Both the position numbers and the translations under genes were made by a program. The notes beneath the pieces are model-generated. The model was given only the letters and a program-made list of their open reading frames with translations, ran no database searches and was not told the DNA's origin. From Intestinibaculum porci (GTDB lineage Bacteria > Bacillota_I > Bacilli_A > Erysipelotrichales > Coprobacillaceae), in NCBI RefSeq assembly GCF_003925875.1, contig NZ_AP019309.1, positions 2,728,001-2,792,000 of the forward strand: 64,000 nt of DNA, given 5' to 3'. Positions 25,642 to 33,786 of the stretch are shown here, piece by piece (position 1 is the first letter of the stretch; every line of letters begins with the position of its first letter).

Positions 25642-26874
25642 ATGAGTGAACCTAAAAGAAAAAGAATTAATCCCCGGAAGGATCAATTCCTCTTTTATAT
25701 TATCTTTGCGATCATCTTCGCCTATATCGTCTTTCACCTCAATAACGTCTTAGACTGGCTGTTAAGTGTCGCCTCCCTCGCGACCCCTTTCTATATCGCC
25801 TTAGTGATCGCCTTTTTATTAAATATTCCGATGCGCGGCTTTGAACATTTATTCGACCGCCTCGGCAAAAAGATTAAGCTTTTCAATTTCAAAAAAGATA
25901 CCAAGCGCGTTGTCGCGATCTTCTCAACGCTCGCCGTCTTTGTTTTGATTATCGTTCTCTTTACCAGCATCATTGTCCCACGTATCGGAGACAGCATCTC
26001 GATGATCTTCTCCAACCTGAATGATTATGCCGTCCGTTTAGCCAACTGGCTCAACAAAATGACGCGTACGTTTCATCTCAAGAAGACTTATACGACCAGC
26101 GATGTCAACAACTTCTTTGATTCCGTCAATTTAAATACCATTTTGTCCACATTAGGCAACTTTGTGACGAGTGATGACAACGCCTCGACAGCAAGCGTCG
26201 TCAATTCCATTTCCGGTACCACCGTCACTACGATCACAGCCTTCTTTATGGCCGTTTACCTGCTTTTCAATAAAGAGAAACATATCACCCAGTTTAGAAA
26301 AGTGCTATGTTACTTCTTTGGCGCTGATCGCGCCGTACAGATTCTCGAAATCTGCGAAGAAGGCTCACATTATTTCAATAGCTTTATCACCGGTCAGGTA
26401 TTAGAAGCGACCGTCTTTATGACCGAAATCTACATTATGACCAAAGTCTTTCACTTTCCCTTTGCGGAACTGATCGCCGTCTGCGCGTTCCTGTTCTCAT
26501 TTATTCCGATGTTTGGCTCATTCTTGACCCTTTGTATCGGCACCGTCTTAGTGGCGGCCGCAGATTCTAAGGATATCTTCTTATTTATTGTGCTCTTCGT
26601 CATCACCCAGCAGTTCGAAGGCAACGTCGTCTACCCGCGTATCGTCGGCAAGAAAGTCGGCATCAGCGGTCTCTATGTCTTGATCGGCATTACCTTCTTT
26701 GGCAACCTTTGGGGCATCTTCGGCGTCGTGGCCGGCGTCCCGATCACCGCCTTGCTTTACGCCACGCTCTCTCGTCTGATCAATATTTCCCTGTATCGCC
26801 GAGGCATTTATGTCACCCGAGAACATATCGCCAAAACCGATGAAGACGGCAATAAAACAAGTAATCTGATCTAG
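25642..26874 (+). CDS. AI-2E family transporter-like membrane protein
   Basis: 410 residues with about eight membrane segments. The C-terminal block LFVITQQFEGNVVYPRIVGKKVGISGLYVLIGI is the PerM/AI-2E family signature, here quoted in part as QQFEGNVVYPRIVG. Members range from AI-2 exporters to Na+/H+ antiporters, so the substrate is unknown. I start at 25642, preceded by AAAGGATG; 63 bases of upstream frame lack a ribosome site. It is divergent from the 24862-25506 gene. Confidence 0.85.
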   Translation: MSEPKRKRINPRKDQFLFYIIFAIIFAYIVFHLNNVLDWLLSVASLATPFYIALVIAFLLNIPMRGFEHLFDRLGKKIKLFNFKKDTKRVVAIFSTLAVFVLIIVLFTSIIVPRIGDSISMIFSNLNDYAVRLANWLNKMTRTFHLKKTYTTSDVNNFFDSVNLNTILSTLGNFVTSDDNASTASVVNSISGTTVTTITAFFMAVYLLFNKEKHITQFRKVLCYFFGADRAVQILEICEEGSHYFNSFITGQVLEATVFMTEIYIMTKVFHFPFAELIAVCAFLFSFIPMFGSFLTLCIGTVLVAAADSKDIFLFIVLFVITQQFEGNVVYPRIVGKKVGISGLYVLIGITFFGNLWGIFGVVAGVPITALLYATLSRLINISLYRRGIYVTREHIAKTDEDGNKTSNLI

Positions 26875-26894
26875 CGCAGGGCGCTAGATCTTTT
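26868..26894 (+). terminator. Terminator of the AI-2E family gene
   Basis: A perfect ten-pair stem, GATCTAGCGC with GCGCTAGATC, then TTTT. The stop codon lies in the left arm. The right arm overlaps the 3' end of the convergent small gene. Confidence 0.85.
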
Positions 26895-27105
26895 CTATTT
26901 GCCAGCAGCCCTGTTTATAATAAAGACGCATGAGCTGGCCTTCACAAAAACAGTCATAAAGCATCCCTTCCGCGCAGGGACGCTTTTGTACAATACGCTT
27001 GATCCAATGCTTTGTTTTCACCCCATACTCTTCCCAGATAATAATTAATGGTCGCATAAGTCCTTCTTTATTTGTCACAATAACCACATCGATTGCACTT
27101 CTCAT
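26884..27105 (-). CDS. Small protein of unknown function, coupled to dinB
   Basis: 73 residues, basic, with three Cys, and no signal peptide or membrane helix. Its ATG overlaps the dinB stop by four bases, the usual mark of translational coupling. I do not recognise a family. Small partners of Y-family polymerases occur in Gram-positive SOS operons (YolD-like proteins, for example), but no such similarity is evident here. Confidence 0.6.
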   Translation of the reverse strand: MRSAIDVVIVTNKEGLMRPLIIIWEEYGVKTKHWIKRIVQKRPCAEGMLYDCFCEGQLMRLYYKQGCWQIEKI

Positions 27106-28334
27106 TTCAGATACCCCACCGGATGAATGACATTTTCTTCTAAGGGATTAAAGTCAGCTAATTCCTGATCTTCTAAGACGATCGCCTTACCAATGGCATG
27201 ATAGCCAAAACGCTCACGAATCGCATCAATGGTCTGATCTAACTGCTTATGGCAGTCATGTTTTTCCAGATCATCAAACAGCGATAACTGTTCCACTCCG
27301 TCATCTTTCTTTAACGAAGATACCGTCACATTAACGGAGCGAAAGATACCATCACGGATATTTTCTTTCACTAGTGTCATCGCCATATCAAGAATTTCAT
27401 AACTGACATTGGTTGCCCGCTCTAACTTACGCTGACGCGAGAAATAACGTAAATTACTGCCGCGTAAGCCGATCCGTACGACCGCTCCTTTTAAGCCAGC
27501 CTGCTTCAGGCGAGTAGCGACGCTTTCACAAAGAATCGTAAGCACGATTTTTAAATCATTGAGGCCGTTCATATCCTTACAGGTGGTAATCCCATTGCCA
27601 ACCGATTTCATGCCTTCATAAAGCGGCTGGACTTCGCTTTCATCATAGCCATTAGCAAAATACCAGAGGTATTCCCCCATCTTACCTAAAAAGCTTTTAA
27701 TGATCCCTTTGGGCATGGTGGCCAAATCGCCCACCGTGCCAATTCCCCGGGCTCGCAGTTTCGGCGCCGTCCGCACGCCAACATAGAAAAGATCTTCAAT
27801 TGGTAAAGGCCAGATGATCTTTTGATAGTTATCTGGCATAATCACATCAAAGCCGCGCTTTTTATGAAGATCAGAGCCCATCTTCGCAAAGATCTTATTA
27901 TAAGAAACACCCATTGAGACATTGATGCCGCATTCTTCATAGACGCGCTTTTGAATCGTTTGAGCGATCATCACCGGATCGCCAAACAGCGCTTGCGAAT
28001 GCGTCAAATCAATCCATGCTTCATCTAAACCAAAACTTTCGACGGCATCAGTGTACTGTCGATAAATATCTTTCACCTTGGTCGTATAATAGATGTAATC
28101 GTCATAATGTGGCAGAATAATGAGTAAATCCGGACAAACCTGCCGCGCCTCCCGCAAACTCATCGCTGTTTTCACGCCGCTAGCTTTCGCCAAATCATTT
28201 TTCGCAAGAATAATGCCATGACGTAATTCTTCATGTCCGCCGACAGCCATCGGCACCGCTTTTAAATCAGGATGCATCATCTCCTCAATCTGCGCATAAC
28301 AATGATTAATGTCACTATGGACAATAAATCGCAT
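27102..28334 (-). CDS. dinB: Y-family DNA polymerase (DinB/Pol IV-like)
   Basis: 410 residues of the ImpB/MucB/SamB family. The catalytic Asp8 is in HSDINHCYAQIEEM (steric-gate Tyr13), and the second acidic pair is Asp104-Glu105 in FGLDEAWID. A little-finger domain follows (VRIGLRGSNLRYFSRQRKLE). The enzyme copies damaged DNA. The start at 28334 has GAAGGGAG a few bases before it. It is divergent from a LexA-like repressor, and a dyad covers its promoter, so it is probably damage-inducible. The small 26884 gene follows in the same operon. Confidence 0.9.
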   Translation of the reverse strand: MRFIVHSDINHCYAQIEEMMHPDLKAVPMAVGGHEELRHGIILAKNDLAKASGVKTAMSLREARQVCPDLLIILPHYDDYIYYTTKVKDIYRQYTDAVESFGLDEAWIDLTHSQALFGDPVMIAQTIQKRVYEECGINVSMGVSYNKIFAKMGSDLHKKRGFDVIMPDNYQKIIWPLPIEDLFYVGVRTAPKLRARGIGTVGDLATMPKGIIKSFLGKMGEYLWYFANGYDESEVQPLYEGMKSVGNGITTCKDMNGLNDLKIVLTILCESVATRLKQAGLKGAVVRIGLRGSNLRYFSRQRKLERATNVSYEILDMAMTLVKENIRDGIFRSVNVTVSSLKKDDGVEQLSLFDDLEKHDCHKQLDQTIDAIRERFGYHAIGKAIVLEDQELADFNPLEENVIHPVGYLK

Positions 28335-28357
28335 CTCAATCACTCCCTTCATTCCCC

Positions 28358-28385
28358 ATTATAGAGATAAAGTTTCCTAATACAA
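28358..28385 (-). promoter_or_regulatory. Promoter of dinB
   Basis: On the minus strand TTGTAT (28385-28380), 16 bases, then a perfect TATAAT (28363-28358). The left arm of the dyad at 28369-28401 lies in the spacer. Confidence 0.65.
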
Positions 28386-28401
28386 CCTCTTTAGAAACTT
28401 T
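28369..28401. promoter_or_regulatory. Dyad operator candidate in the dinB / LexA-like intergenic region
   Basis: AAAGTTTCCTAA (28369-28380) and TTAGAAACTTT (28391-28401) are inverted copies with one unmatched base, separated by ten bases. The dyad spans the spacer and -35 of the dinB promoter, where a bound repressor would block polymerase. It does not resemble the Bacillus LexA box. Confidence 0.5.
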
Positions 28402-28439
28402 CGCATATATCATCCGCTTTCTTCCTTTTTATTTGTATC

Positions 28440-28456
28440 ATAATATGCTATATTAT
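28440..28456. promoter_or_regulatory. A+T palindrome at the promoter of the LexA-like gene
   Basis: ATAATAT and ATATTAT flank a three-base centre, 15 bases before the ATG and over the likely -10 of the repressor gene. It may be an autoregulatory site or simply promoter sequence. Confidence 0.3.
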
Positions 28457-28470
28457 TGTTAGGTGATAGT

Positions 28471-29067
28471 ATGGAATTAAAAGAATTCATTCAACAGTAT
28501 AAAGAAGAACAGCAAATCAATAACTCAGAAATGGCCAGACGTCTTGGCGTCACCAAATCCACGATCCATAAATGGTTAAATGGTGATGTCAAAAAACTGC
28601 AGAGTGAAACCCTGCAAAAGCTTTCCCAGGCCCTTGGCTATGATGTGGAAGCCGTCTTAAATGGTCAGGTGATCGAATTTAAAAAACCGATTCTCGGCTA
28701 TGTAAAGGCTGGCTATAACTTATATGCGGAAGAAAACTATTTAGGCTACGAAGACGTGACAGCCGCGGAAAATCGTCAAGGTGATTACTTTTTACAAGTG
28801 ACTGGTGATTCGATGATTGGTGAAGGTATTATGGATGGTTCCCTCGCCTATATCAAATCCTGTTCGGATGTCCCAAGCGGGACAATTGCCGTCTGTTTAA
28901 TTGGCGGTGAAGAAGTGACCATCAAGCGCGTGATCAAAAAAGAAGACATGATCATTCTTGAAGCCGCCAACCCACAGGTGAGCGCGCGTTACTTCTCCGC
29001 TGAAGAAGCAGCAACGCTCCCAGTTCAGATTATTGGCCGTCTCGTTTACGTTAAAACCGTCTTTTAG
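28471..29067 (+). CDS. LexA-like autoproteolytic repressor (XRE HTH + S24 peptidase)
   Basis: 198 residues. An XRE-type helix-turn-helix lies at about 16-40 (NSEMARRLGVTKSTIHKWLN). The S24 peptidase half carries a cleavage site Ala80-Gly81 (GYVKAGYN), the nucleophile Ser114 (VTGDSMIGEGIMDG) and the general base Lys152 (EVTIKRV). This is the architecture of LexA/CI-type repressors that self-cleave on RecA filaments, but with a phage-type HTH. It is divergent from dinB and probably controls it. The start at 28471 is preceded by AGGTGA. Confidence 0.85.
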   Translation: MELKEFIQQYKEEQQINNSEMARRLGVTKSTIHKWLNGDVKKLQSETLQKLSQALGYDVEAVLNGQVIEFKKPILGYVKAGYNLYAEENYLGYEDVTAAENRQGDYFLQVTGDSMIGEGIMDGSLAYIKSCSDVPSGTIAVCLIGGEEVTIKRVIKKEDMIILEAANPQVSARYFSAEEAATLPVQIIGRLVYVKTVF

Positions 29068-29118
29068 CTATTTTTTGAATATGTAACCCTTACCATTTCA
29101 AAATCTTGTCTATTCTCA

Positions 29119-29147
29119 TTGCATTCATAAATTGCGTCCATTACAAT
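29119..29147 (+). promoter_or_regulatory. Promoter of the zinc-ribbon protein gene
   Basis: TTGCAT (29119-29124), a 17-base spacer and TACAAT (29142-29147). Confidence 0.5.
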
Positions 29148-29182
29148 AAGGAAAAGAAAAGAATATGGTAGGTGATATTTTC

Positions 29183-30127
29183 ATGAAATGTGAGTTATGC
29201 GGCCGTGAAGTCGATGCCACAAAAAAGATCCATCTTGATGATTACGCCCTGGAAGCTCAGGTCTGCGCTAGTTGTTTTGATCGGATCAACGGTGCTTACT
29301 TAAAAGAAGTTAAAGCACCAGCGAAAGTAACGATTGAAAAGGCTCGTAATGAATTACAATATGTGGATGAAAAAGGACAGACTTTACCGGACTTTGTGCC
29401 TAAGTTTGTAATCAAGAAAGGTGAAGAAAGTCATTTCTTTGGCCTGATGCAGTTTACACGCGATATTGCTGGCGGCAAGCGCTATTATTATCGCGCTCTA
29501 GAAATCTATCCAACATCAACTGATCATTTGACGCATTATGAAACCTCTTATGCGTTTAATATCTTTGATGCAGATACCAAAGAAGATCAGGATCAGGCAC
29601 GTCTTCAGGCTTATCAAACCCTTAAAGAAAAGATGGCCCAGTTAATAGCCAATAACGCTGATGATGAAAGCGGCGTCGTGCGACTTAGCGTGGACGATCA
29701 GGACCATACGAAGATCGTTATGAATGGGGAAGAGAAAAAACTTTCTGATATGGAGGACGTTTTAAATCCATTAGAAGGCTTTACGATTTCTTATCAGATT
29801 CATGATTCCTATGATCCAGCCCCTTTAGCGCATACCGTTTACTTCCCTGAAGTCATCGAGGAAGATACCTTCTATAACGAATTATTTGATATCATTATTA
29901 CTTTCTCTTCTTTAGAGAACTTTATTCCTTTAGATAATGTGCAAAAGTTTGCCCTCTTCTATCGCAAACTGTTAAAGAAGTTTAAATATTTTGCAGCAAT
30001 TAAACCTGATGAAGCAGCTTTATCCGGATTCATGATGTTCGACTTGTTAAAACCATTAGAATCAGATGATCAGTACTTCATCGAAGTTGTCAAAAAGCAA
30101 TTACAGGATATCATGAAGACTTTATAG
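29183..30127 (+). CDS. Zinc-ribbon-containing protein of unknown function
   Basis: 314 residues. The N-terminus has two Cys pairs (MKCELCGREV and QVCASCFDRI) forming a likely zinc ribbon. The remaining 270 residues are an acidic mixed alpha/beta region with no motif I recognise and no membrane segment. The start at 29183 has TAGGTGAT upstream. It has its own promoter and terminator and looks monocistronic. Confidence 0.6.
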   Translation: MKCELCGREVDATKKIHLDDYALEAQVCASCFDRINGAYLKEVKAPAKVTIEKARNELQYVDEKGQTLPDFVPKFVIKKGEESHFFGLMQFTRDIAGGKRYYYRALEIYPTSTDHLTHYETSYAFNIFDADTKEDQDQARLQAYQTLKEKMAQLIANNADDESGVVRLSVDDQDHTKIVMNGEEKKLSDMEDVLNPLEGFTISYQIHDSYDPAPLAHTVYFPEVIEEDTFYNELFDIIITFSSLENFIPLDNVQKFALFYRKLLKKFKYFAAIKPDEAALSGFMMFDLLKPLESDDQYFIEVVKKQLQDIMKTL

Positions 30128-30150
30128 TACCCATTGCGGGTACTATTTTT
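30125..30150 (+). terminator. Terminator of the zinc-ribbon gene
   Basis: TAGTACCC (30125-30132) pairs with GGGTACTA (30138-30145), followed by a T-run. Confidence 0.85.
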
Positions 30151-30189
30151 ATTTGAATTGAAAACCTCAGCAATTTATAAGCACAAAAA

Positions 30190-30215
30190 GCGATCACCCA
30201 TGAAGAAATGATCGC
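30190..30215 (-). terminator. Second (distal) terminator of the man operon
   Basis: GCGATCA pairs with TGATCGC, and on the minus strand a TTTTT run follows. It lies just beyond the main terminator at 30228-30254, forming a tandem pair. Confidence 0.5.
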
Positions 30216-30227
30216 CTCTTATAAAAC

Positions 30228-30254
30228 TAAAAGGGTGCCCGAAGACACCCTTTA
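30228..30254 (-). terminator. Main terminator of the man operon
   Basis: An eight-pair stem of AAAGGGTG with CACCCTTT, followed on the minus strand by a T-rich run. Confidence 0.75.
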
Positions 30255-30258
30255 AACT

Positions 30259-30630
30259 TTATTTTCTGATGAAGATCGCTTTAAGACCGCGACCAATCAC
30301 CTGGAAGAAATTGAGCGATTTATACATTCGCTCTTCTGGCACATACTTACGCACCGCTCTTAATAACTGCTTGTTATCGGGAGCACTGAAGGTAAAAGAC
30401 CCATTACGCTTGGTAAAGATCGCAAAGCGATTGATCCATTTTCCAAAGAGGACTGAAGCGGAAATATAATCAACTTCTTCCCAAGGAATCTGAATATAAT
30501 CTTCGACGTTCTTATCATTATAATATTCAAAGGCATGATCCCCGACCATCACTTTCCCCGTTGTCCCAAGACCGCGGTGAGAAGAAGCCGCAATTGTGAA
30601 ATCAACCTTTGTATTTAATGATTGTGCCAT
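30259..30630 (-). CDS. manO: DUF956 family protein (ManO)
   Basis: 123 residues of DUF956, found almost only as the last gene of mannose-type PTS operons, as here. Recognisable segments are GLGTTGKVMVGDHAFEYYN and YIQIPWEEVDYISASV. It is cytosolic with no membrane helix. The family is thought to modulate the PTS or its expression, but the mechanism is not settled. It follows manN by 17 bases. Confidence 0.85.
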   Translation of the reverse strand: MAQSLNTKVDFTIAASSHRGLGTTGKVMVGDHAFEYYNDKNVEDYIQIPWEEVDYISASVLFGKWINRFAIFTKRNGSFTFSAPDNKQLLRAVRKYVPEERMYKSLNFFQVIGRGLKAIFIRK

Positions 30631-30647
30631 AATATTTCTCCTTTAGA

Positions 30648-31562
30648 TTACATGAAGTTGCAAACTCGTCCGATGATACCAACAACGAATAAACCGATGA
30701 TGATAGCGATTGGTGAGATACCCTTCTTTAATAATTTACAGATTAATAAAGTTAATAAGACAGCTGCTAAACCAGGAATTAACTGATCTAAGTTACCCTG
30801 TAAAGTTGTCACTTTAGCCTGATTTAAACCAGTTGCACCTAATGAAGAGTACTGTTCTAAGGCTGATTTAATACCAGCTGCACCTTTTGGTAATTTATCC
30901 CATTCGATATAAGCACCTTTCTGCTGCTGAACAGTTGAGACAACAGGTGTGAAGCTGATTGATACCCAGCGTTCTACTAAGGCACCGATGATGAACATAC
31001 CTAAGATGGTTGCACCAGAAGTGATTTTACCAAGAAGACCACCAGATAAGTCATTGGTGATCTGAGTACCTACACGGTAACCAAATTCCTGAGTATACCA
31101 TAAGAATGCGAAACGCATAACGTTCCATACAATGAAGAATAGTAATGGACCAACGATAGATCCAGACATTGCTAATGATGCACCTAAGGCACCAATGATA
31201 GGACGAGCAGTAAACCAGAATACTGGGTCACCGACACCAGCAAGTGGGCCCATCATCCCGACTTTAACACCCTGAATAGCCTGGTCATCGATTGCCGCAC
31301 CATTAGCTCTTTCTTCTTCAAGAGCTAAGGTTACACCCATAACTGGCGCTGATACATAAGGATGTGTGTTATAGAATTCCAGATGTCTCTTTAAAGCGGC
31401 AACCTGGTCTTCTTTGTTTGTATATAATTTCTTGATTGCAGGGATGATTGAATAACACCAACCACCATTCTGCATACGTTCATAGTTCCATGACCCCTGA
31501 AGGAACTGATGACGCCAACATACCGAAAAACGGTCATGTTTTGATAACTTAATTTCAGCCAT
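30648..31562 (-). CDS. manN: Mannose-family PTS EIID component
   Basis: A 304-residue EIID protein with the family segments FQGSWNYERMQNGGW-like near the N-terminus (here LQGSWNYERMQNGGW) and KVGMMGPLAGVGDPVFWFT in the middle. Several hydrophobic helices lie toward the C-terminus. With EIIC it forms the membrane channel that phosphorylates and imports mannose, glucose or related sugars. GAAGGAGG lies before the ATG. Order manL-manM-manN-manO on the minus strand. Confidence 0.94.
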   Translation of the reverse strand: MAEIKLSKHDRFSVCWRHQFLQGSWNYERMQNGGWCYSIIPAIKKLYTNKEDQVAALKRHLEFYNTHPYVSAPVMGVTLALEEERANGAAIDDQAIQGVKVGMMGPLAGVGDPVFWFTARPIIGALGASLAMSGSIVGPLLFFIVWNVMRFAFLWYTQEFGYRVGTQITNDLSGGLLGKITSGATILGMFIIGALVERWVSISFTPVVSTVQQQKGAYIEWDKLPKGAAGIKSALEQYSSLGATGLNQAKVTTLQGNLDQLIPGLAAVLLTLLICKLLKKGISPIAIIIGLFVVGIIGRVCNFM

Positions 31563-31582
31563 TTGTTTTTCCTCCTTCAGTA

Positions 31583-32401
31583 TTAATAGTCATTTAAGAT
31601 ATCGCCAAGAGGATCGCCGCTTCCGCCGCCGTTTCCTCCGCCTTTTTTAGCTTCTTCTTTTAATCCTAAGTAAATCAGGGCTAAAGAGATACCAATTAAA
31701 CCTAAAGCGATTAATGTTAATTCAGAAATTGCAGCTAAAACGAAACCTAAGATAAAGAATGGCCATACTTCTTTGTTTGCCATCATGTTGATAACCATTG
31801 CATAACCTACGGCAGCAACCATACCACCGCCGACAGTCATACCACCTGTTAACCAGGCAGGCATTGCATTTAATGCGCTTGTTACAGCTTTAGCTGGAAC
31901 GACACATAATGCAGCTGCAGGGATGGCAATACGAATACCCTGTAAGCAAATGGCTAAGATCTGCCATACTTCGATGCCTTTAAAGTCACCTTTTTCAGCA
32001 CATCTGTCCATCGCATGAACCATAGGGATAGCGATTGTACGACATAACATAGTTAAGAATAAGCCGGCTACTGAAAGTGGAACGGCTACAGCGATTGATG
32101 CAGAGATGGCATCTTTAGTATTAACGTGAGAACCACCGTTTAAAGCTAAAACCATGATAATTGCAGATGCAACGGATGCTAAGGCAGCATCTGGTGCAAC
32201 GGCTGCACCGATGTTGGCCCAGCCTAATGCCATCATCTGTAAAGAACCACCAAGCATGATTCCTTCAGTTAAATGGCCAGTAACTAACCCGATTAATGTA
32301 CAAGCAACAATTGGCTGATGGAATTCGAATTCATCAAGGATCCCTTCCATACCAGCTAAGAATGCTACGACAATAACCAGGATAATGTTAATAGCGTTCA
32401 T
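31583..32401 (-). CDS. manM: Mannose-family PTS EIIC component
   Basis: 272 residues, multi-pass. Family segments include AFLAGMEGILDEFEFHQPIV and LIGLVTGHLTEGIMLGGSLQ. A Gly/Ser-rich cytosolic tail (GGGNGGGSGDPLGD) ends the protein. It forms the translocation channel with EIID. A strong AGGAGG precedes the ATG. Confidence 0.94.
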   Translation of the reverse strand: MNAINIILVIVVAFLAGMEGILDEFEFHQPIVACTLIGLVTGHLTEGIMLGGSLQMMALGWANIGAAVAPDAALASVASAIIMVLALNGGSHVNTKDAISASIAVAVPLSVAGLFLTMLCRTIAIPMVHAMDRCAEKGDFKGIEVWQILAICLQGIRIAIPAAALCVVPAKAVTSALNAMPAWLTGGMTVGGGMVAAVGYAMVINMMANKEVWPFFILGFVLAAISELTLIALGLIGISLALIYLGLKEEAKKGGGNGGGSGDPLGDILNDY

Positions 32402-32420
32402 ATTATAAATTTCCTCCTGA

Positions 32421-33419
32421 TTAATTCATATGTAATTCTGTTTTGGCTTTTTTCATAATTGCATTGAAGTCTTCAACAGGATCTCCTGGGACTTTCTGCA
32501 CTTTAATCTTAATACCTAATTTTGTTAATTCTTCTAACGCTTTGACGTCATTCTGATCCATTGCAACGGCTTTTGTACAAACAACTTTGCCTTCGCTGGC
32601 CGCAATTGAACCTAAGTTGATTTCTTTAATCTGGACGCCGCCCTTAACAGCTGCTAAAGCATCTTCAGGGTTTTCGAATAACAATAAGGCTTTCGTATTA
32701 CCAAAACGCGTATCCTTATCGACTTTACACATTTTGTCGATTGGAACGACGTGCGCGCGAACCCCTGGTGGCGCAGCCTGTTCGATCATCTGTTTACGTA
32801 ACTTATCTTTTGCGACGTTATCAGAAACAGCGATGATACGATTTGGCTGTGTTGCTTTGGTCCAAGCCGTTGCGACCTGACCATGTAATAAACGCGTATC
32901 GATACGAGCTAAAACATATTTAATATGGCCATCACCGATGACTGTTCCTTCAGGAATTGCACCACGTGGTGCAGCATCCTGAGCAGCTGGTTTAGCCGCT
33001 TCATCTTCACCTTCAACTTTAATTGTTTCTGGTAAAATTCTGATACCTTCTCTAGATGTCTTTGCAACATGAGACGCAATGTCTGCAGCGCTTTCAGTGC
33101 CAAGACGTAATGCATATGATTCAATGAGCATTGGTAAATTTAAACCAGTAACAACAACCCAGTGACCTTCATGACCATCGATTAATGCGCTGGCCTGGTT
33201 GAATGGTGTTCCACTCCAAAGGTCGATTAAGAATAGAATTTCATCCTGCTGTGAGAAAGTGGCAATTGCTTCTTCCATCTTTTTACGGATGTCTTCTGGA
33301 CCTTCGCTAGGTAACAGTGTTACAGGCTTAACATCGGCCTGATCCCCAAAGATCATTGATCCAGACTGGAAAATGCCTTCTGCAAATTTTCCATGGCTGG
33401 CAATGACAATTCCTACCAT
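32421..33419 (-). CDS. manL: Mannose-family PTS EIIAB component
   Basis: 332 residues. EIIA (about 1-135) has phospho-acceptor His9 (IVIASHGKFAEG), and EIIB (about 165-332) has His179 (RIDTRLLHGQVATAW). They are joined by an Ala/Pro-rich linker. The protein relays phosphate from HPr to the sugar. It is the first gene of manLMNO, with AAGGAG before the ATG. Substrate specificity within the mannose/glucose/fructose group cannot be read from sequence. Confidence 0.95.
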   Translation of the reverse strand: MVGIVIASHGKFAEGIFQSGSMIFGDQADVKPVTLLPSEGPEDIRKKMEEAIATFSQQDEILFLIDLWSGTPFNQASALIDGHEGHWVVVTGLNLPMLIESYALRLGTESAADIASHVAKTSREGIRILPETIKVEGEDEAAKPAAQDAAPRGAIPEGTVIGDGHIKYVLARIDTRLLHGQVATAWTKATQPNRIIAVSDNVAKDKLRKQMIEQAAPPGVRAHVVPIDKMCKVDKDTRFGNTKALLLFENPEDALAAVKGGVQIKEINLGSIAASEGKVVCTKAVAMDQNDVKALEELTKLGIKIKVQKVPGDPVEDFNAIMKKAKTELHMN

Positions 33420-33502
33420 AAAATTTCTCCTTTTTATTATTTTTTAATACAACTCTCGTCAGAGCTTCAAAAAAAGTTAATGTAAACGAATTCGCAATTC
33501 CT

Positions 33503-33530
33503 ATTGTAACCATTTTCATAATTTGTTCAA
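33503..33530 (-). promoter_or_regulatory. Promoter of manLMNO
   Basis: On the minus strand TTGAAC (33530-33525), 16 bases, then TACAAT (33508-33503). The leader is about 80 bases. No sigma-54 (-24/-12) element was found, unlike many LevR/ManR-controlled man operons. Confidence 0.5.
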
Positions 33531-33546
33531 TAAAATATGGGTTTTA

Positions 33547-33597
33547 TTGTGTCACAACATTTGTCACATAAATATATTGACATTCGTCATATGACAG
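33547..33597. promoter_or_regulatory. Cluster of TGTCA/TGACA motifs upstream of the man promoter
   Basis: Within 50 bases there are TTGTGTCACAA (a perfect 11-base palindrome, 33547-33557), TTTGTCACA, TTGACA and GTCATATGAC (a perfect palindrome). The spaced TGTCA/TGACA halves form further dyads. The cluster ends 17 bases upstream of the -35, a typical activator position. The regulator is unknown. The rest of the gap, 33598-33753, shows nothing but A+T-rich sequence. Confidence 0.4.
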
Positions 33598-33753
33598 ATG
33601 TAATATTGCGAAAAATTGTAAAAATCCATTATCATACCTTATGAAAATGAACTGAATTTGAATTATATGTTACATAAAATGTCTCATTTTAATATATTGA
33701 TATCTTTCATTCTATTTTAATGATATTTCATGCATATTATTTCCAAGACATGA

Positions 33754-33779
33754 AAAAACCGGTAAAACTACCGGTTTTT
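33754..33779 (-). terminator. Terminator of the opp operon
   Basis: A strong stem of AAAACCGGTA with TACCGGTTTT, T-runs on both sides; it closes oppABCDF on the minus strand. Confidence 0.85.
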
Positions 33780-33786
33780 ACTAAAA

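Noticed and set aside
33503-33597. Sigma-54 promoter or CRP site for the man operon
   Set aside because: No TGGCAC-N5-TTGC element; the TGTGA halves are direct or wrongly spaced for a CRP site.
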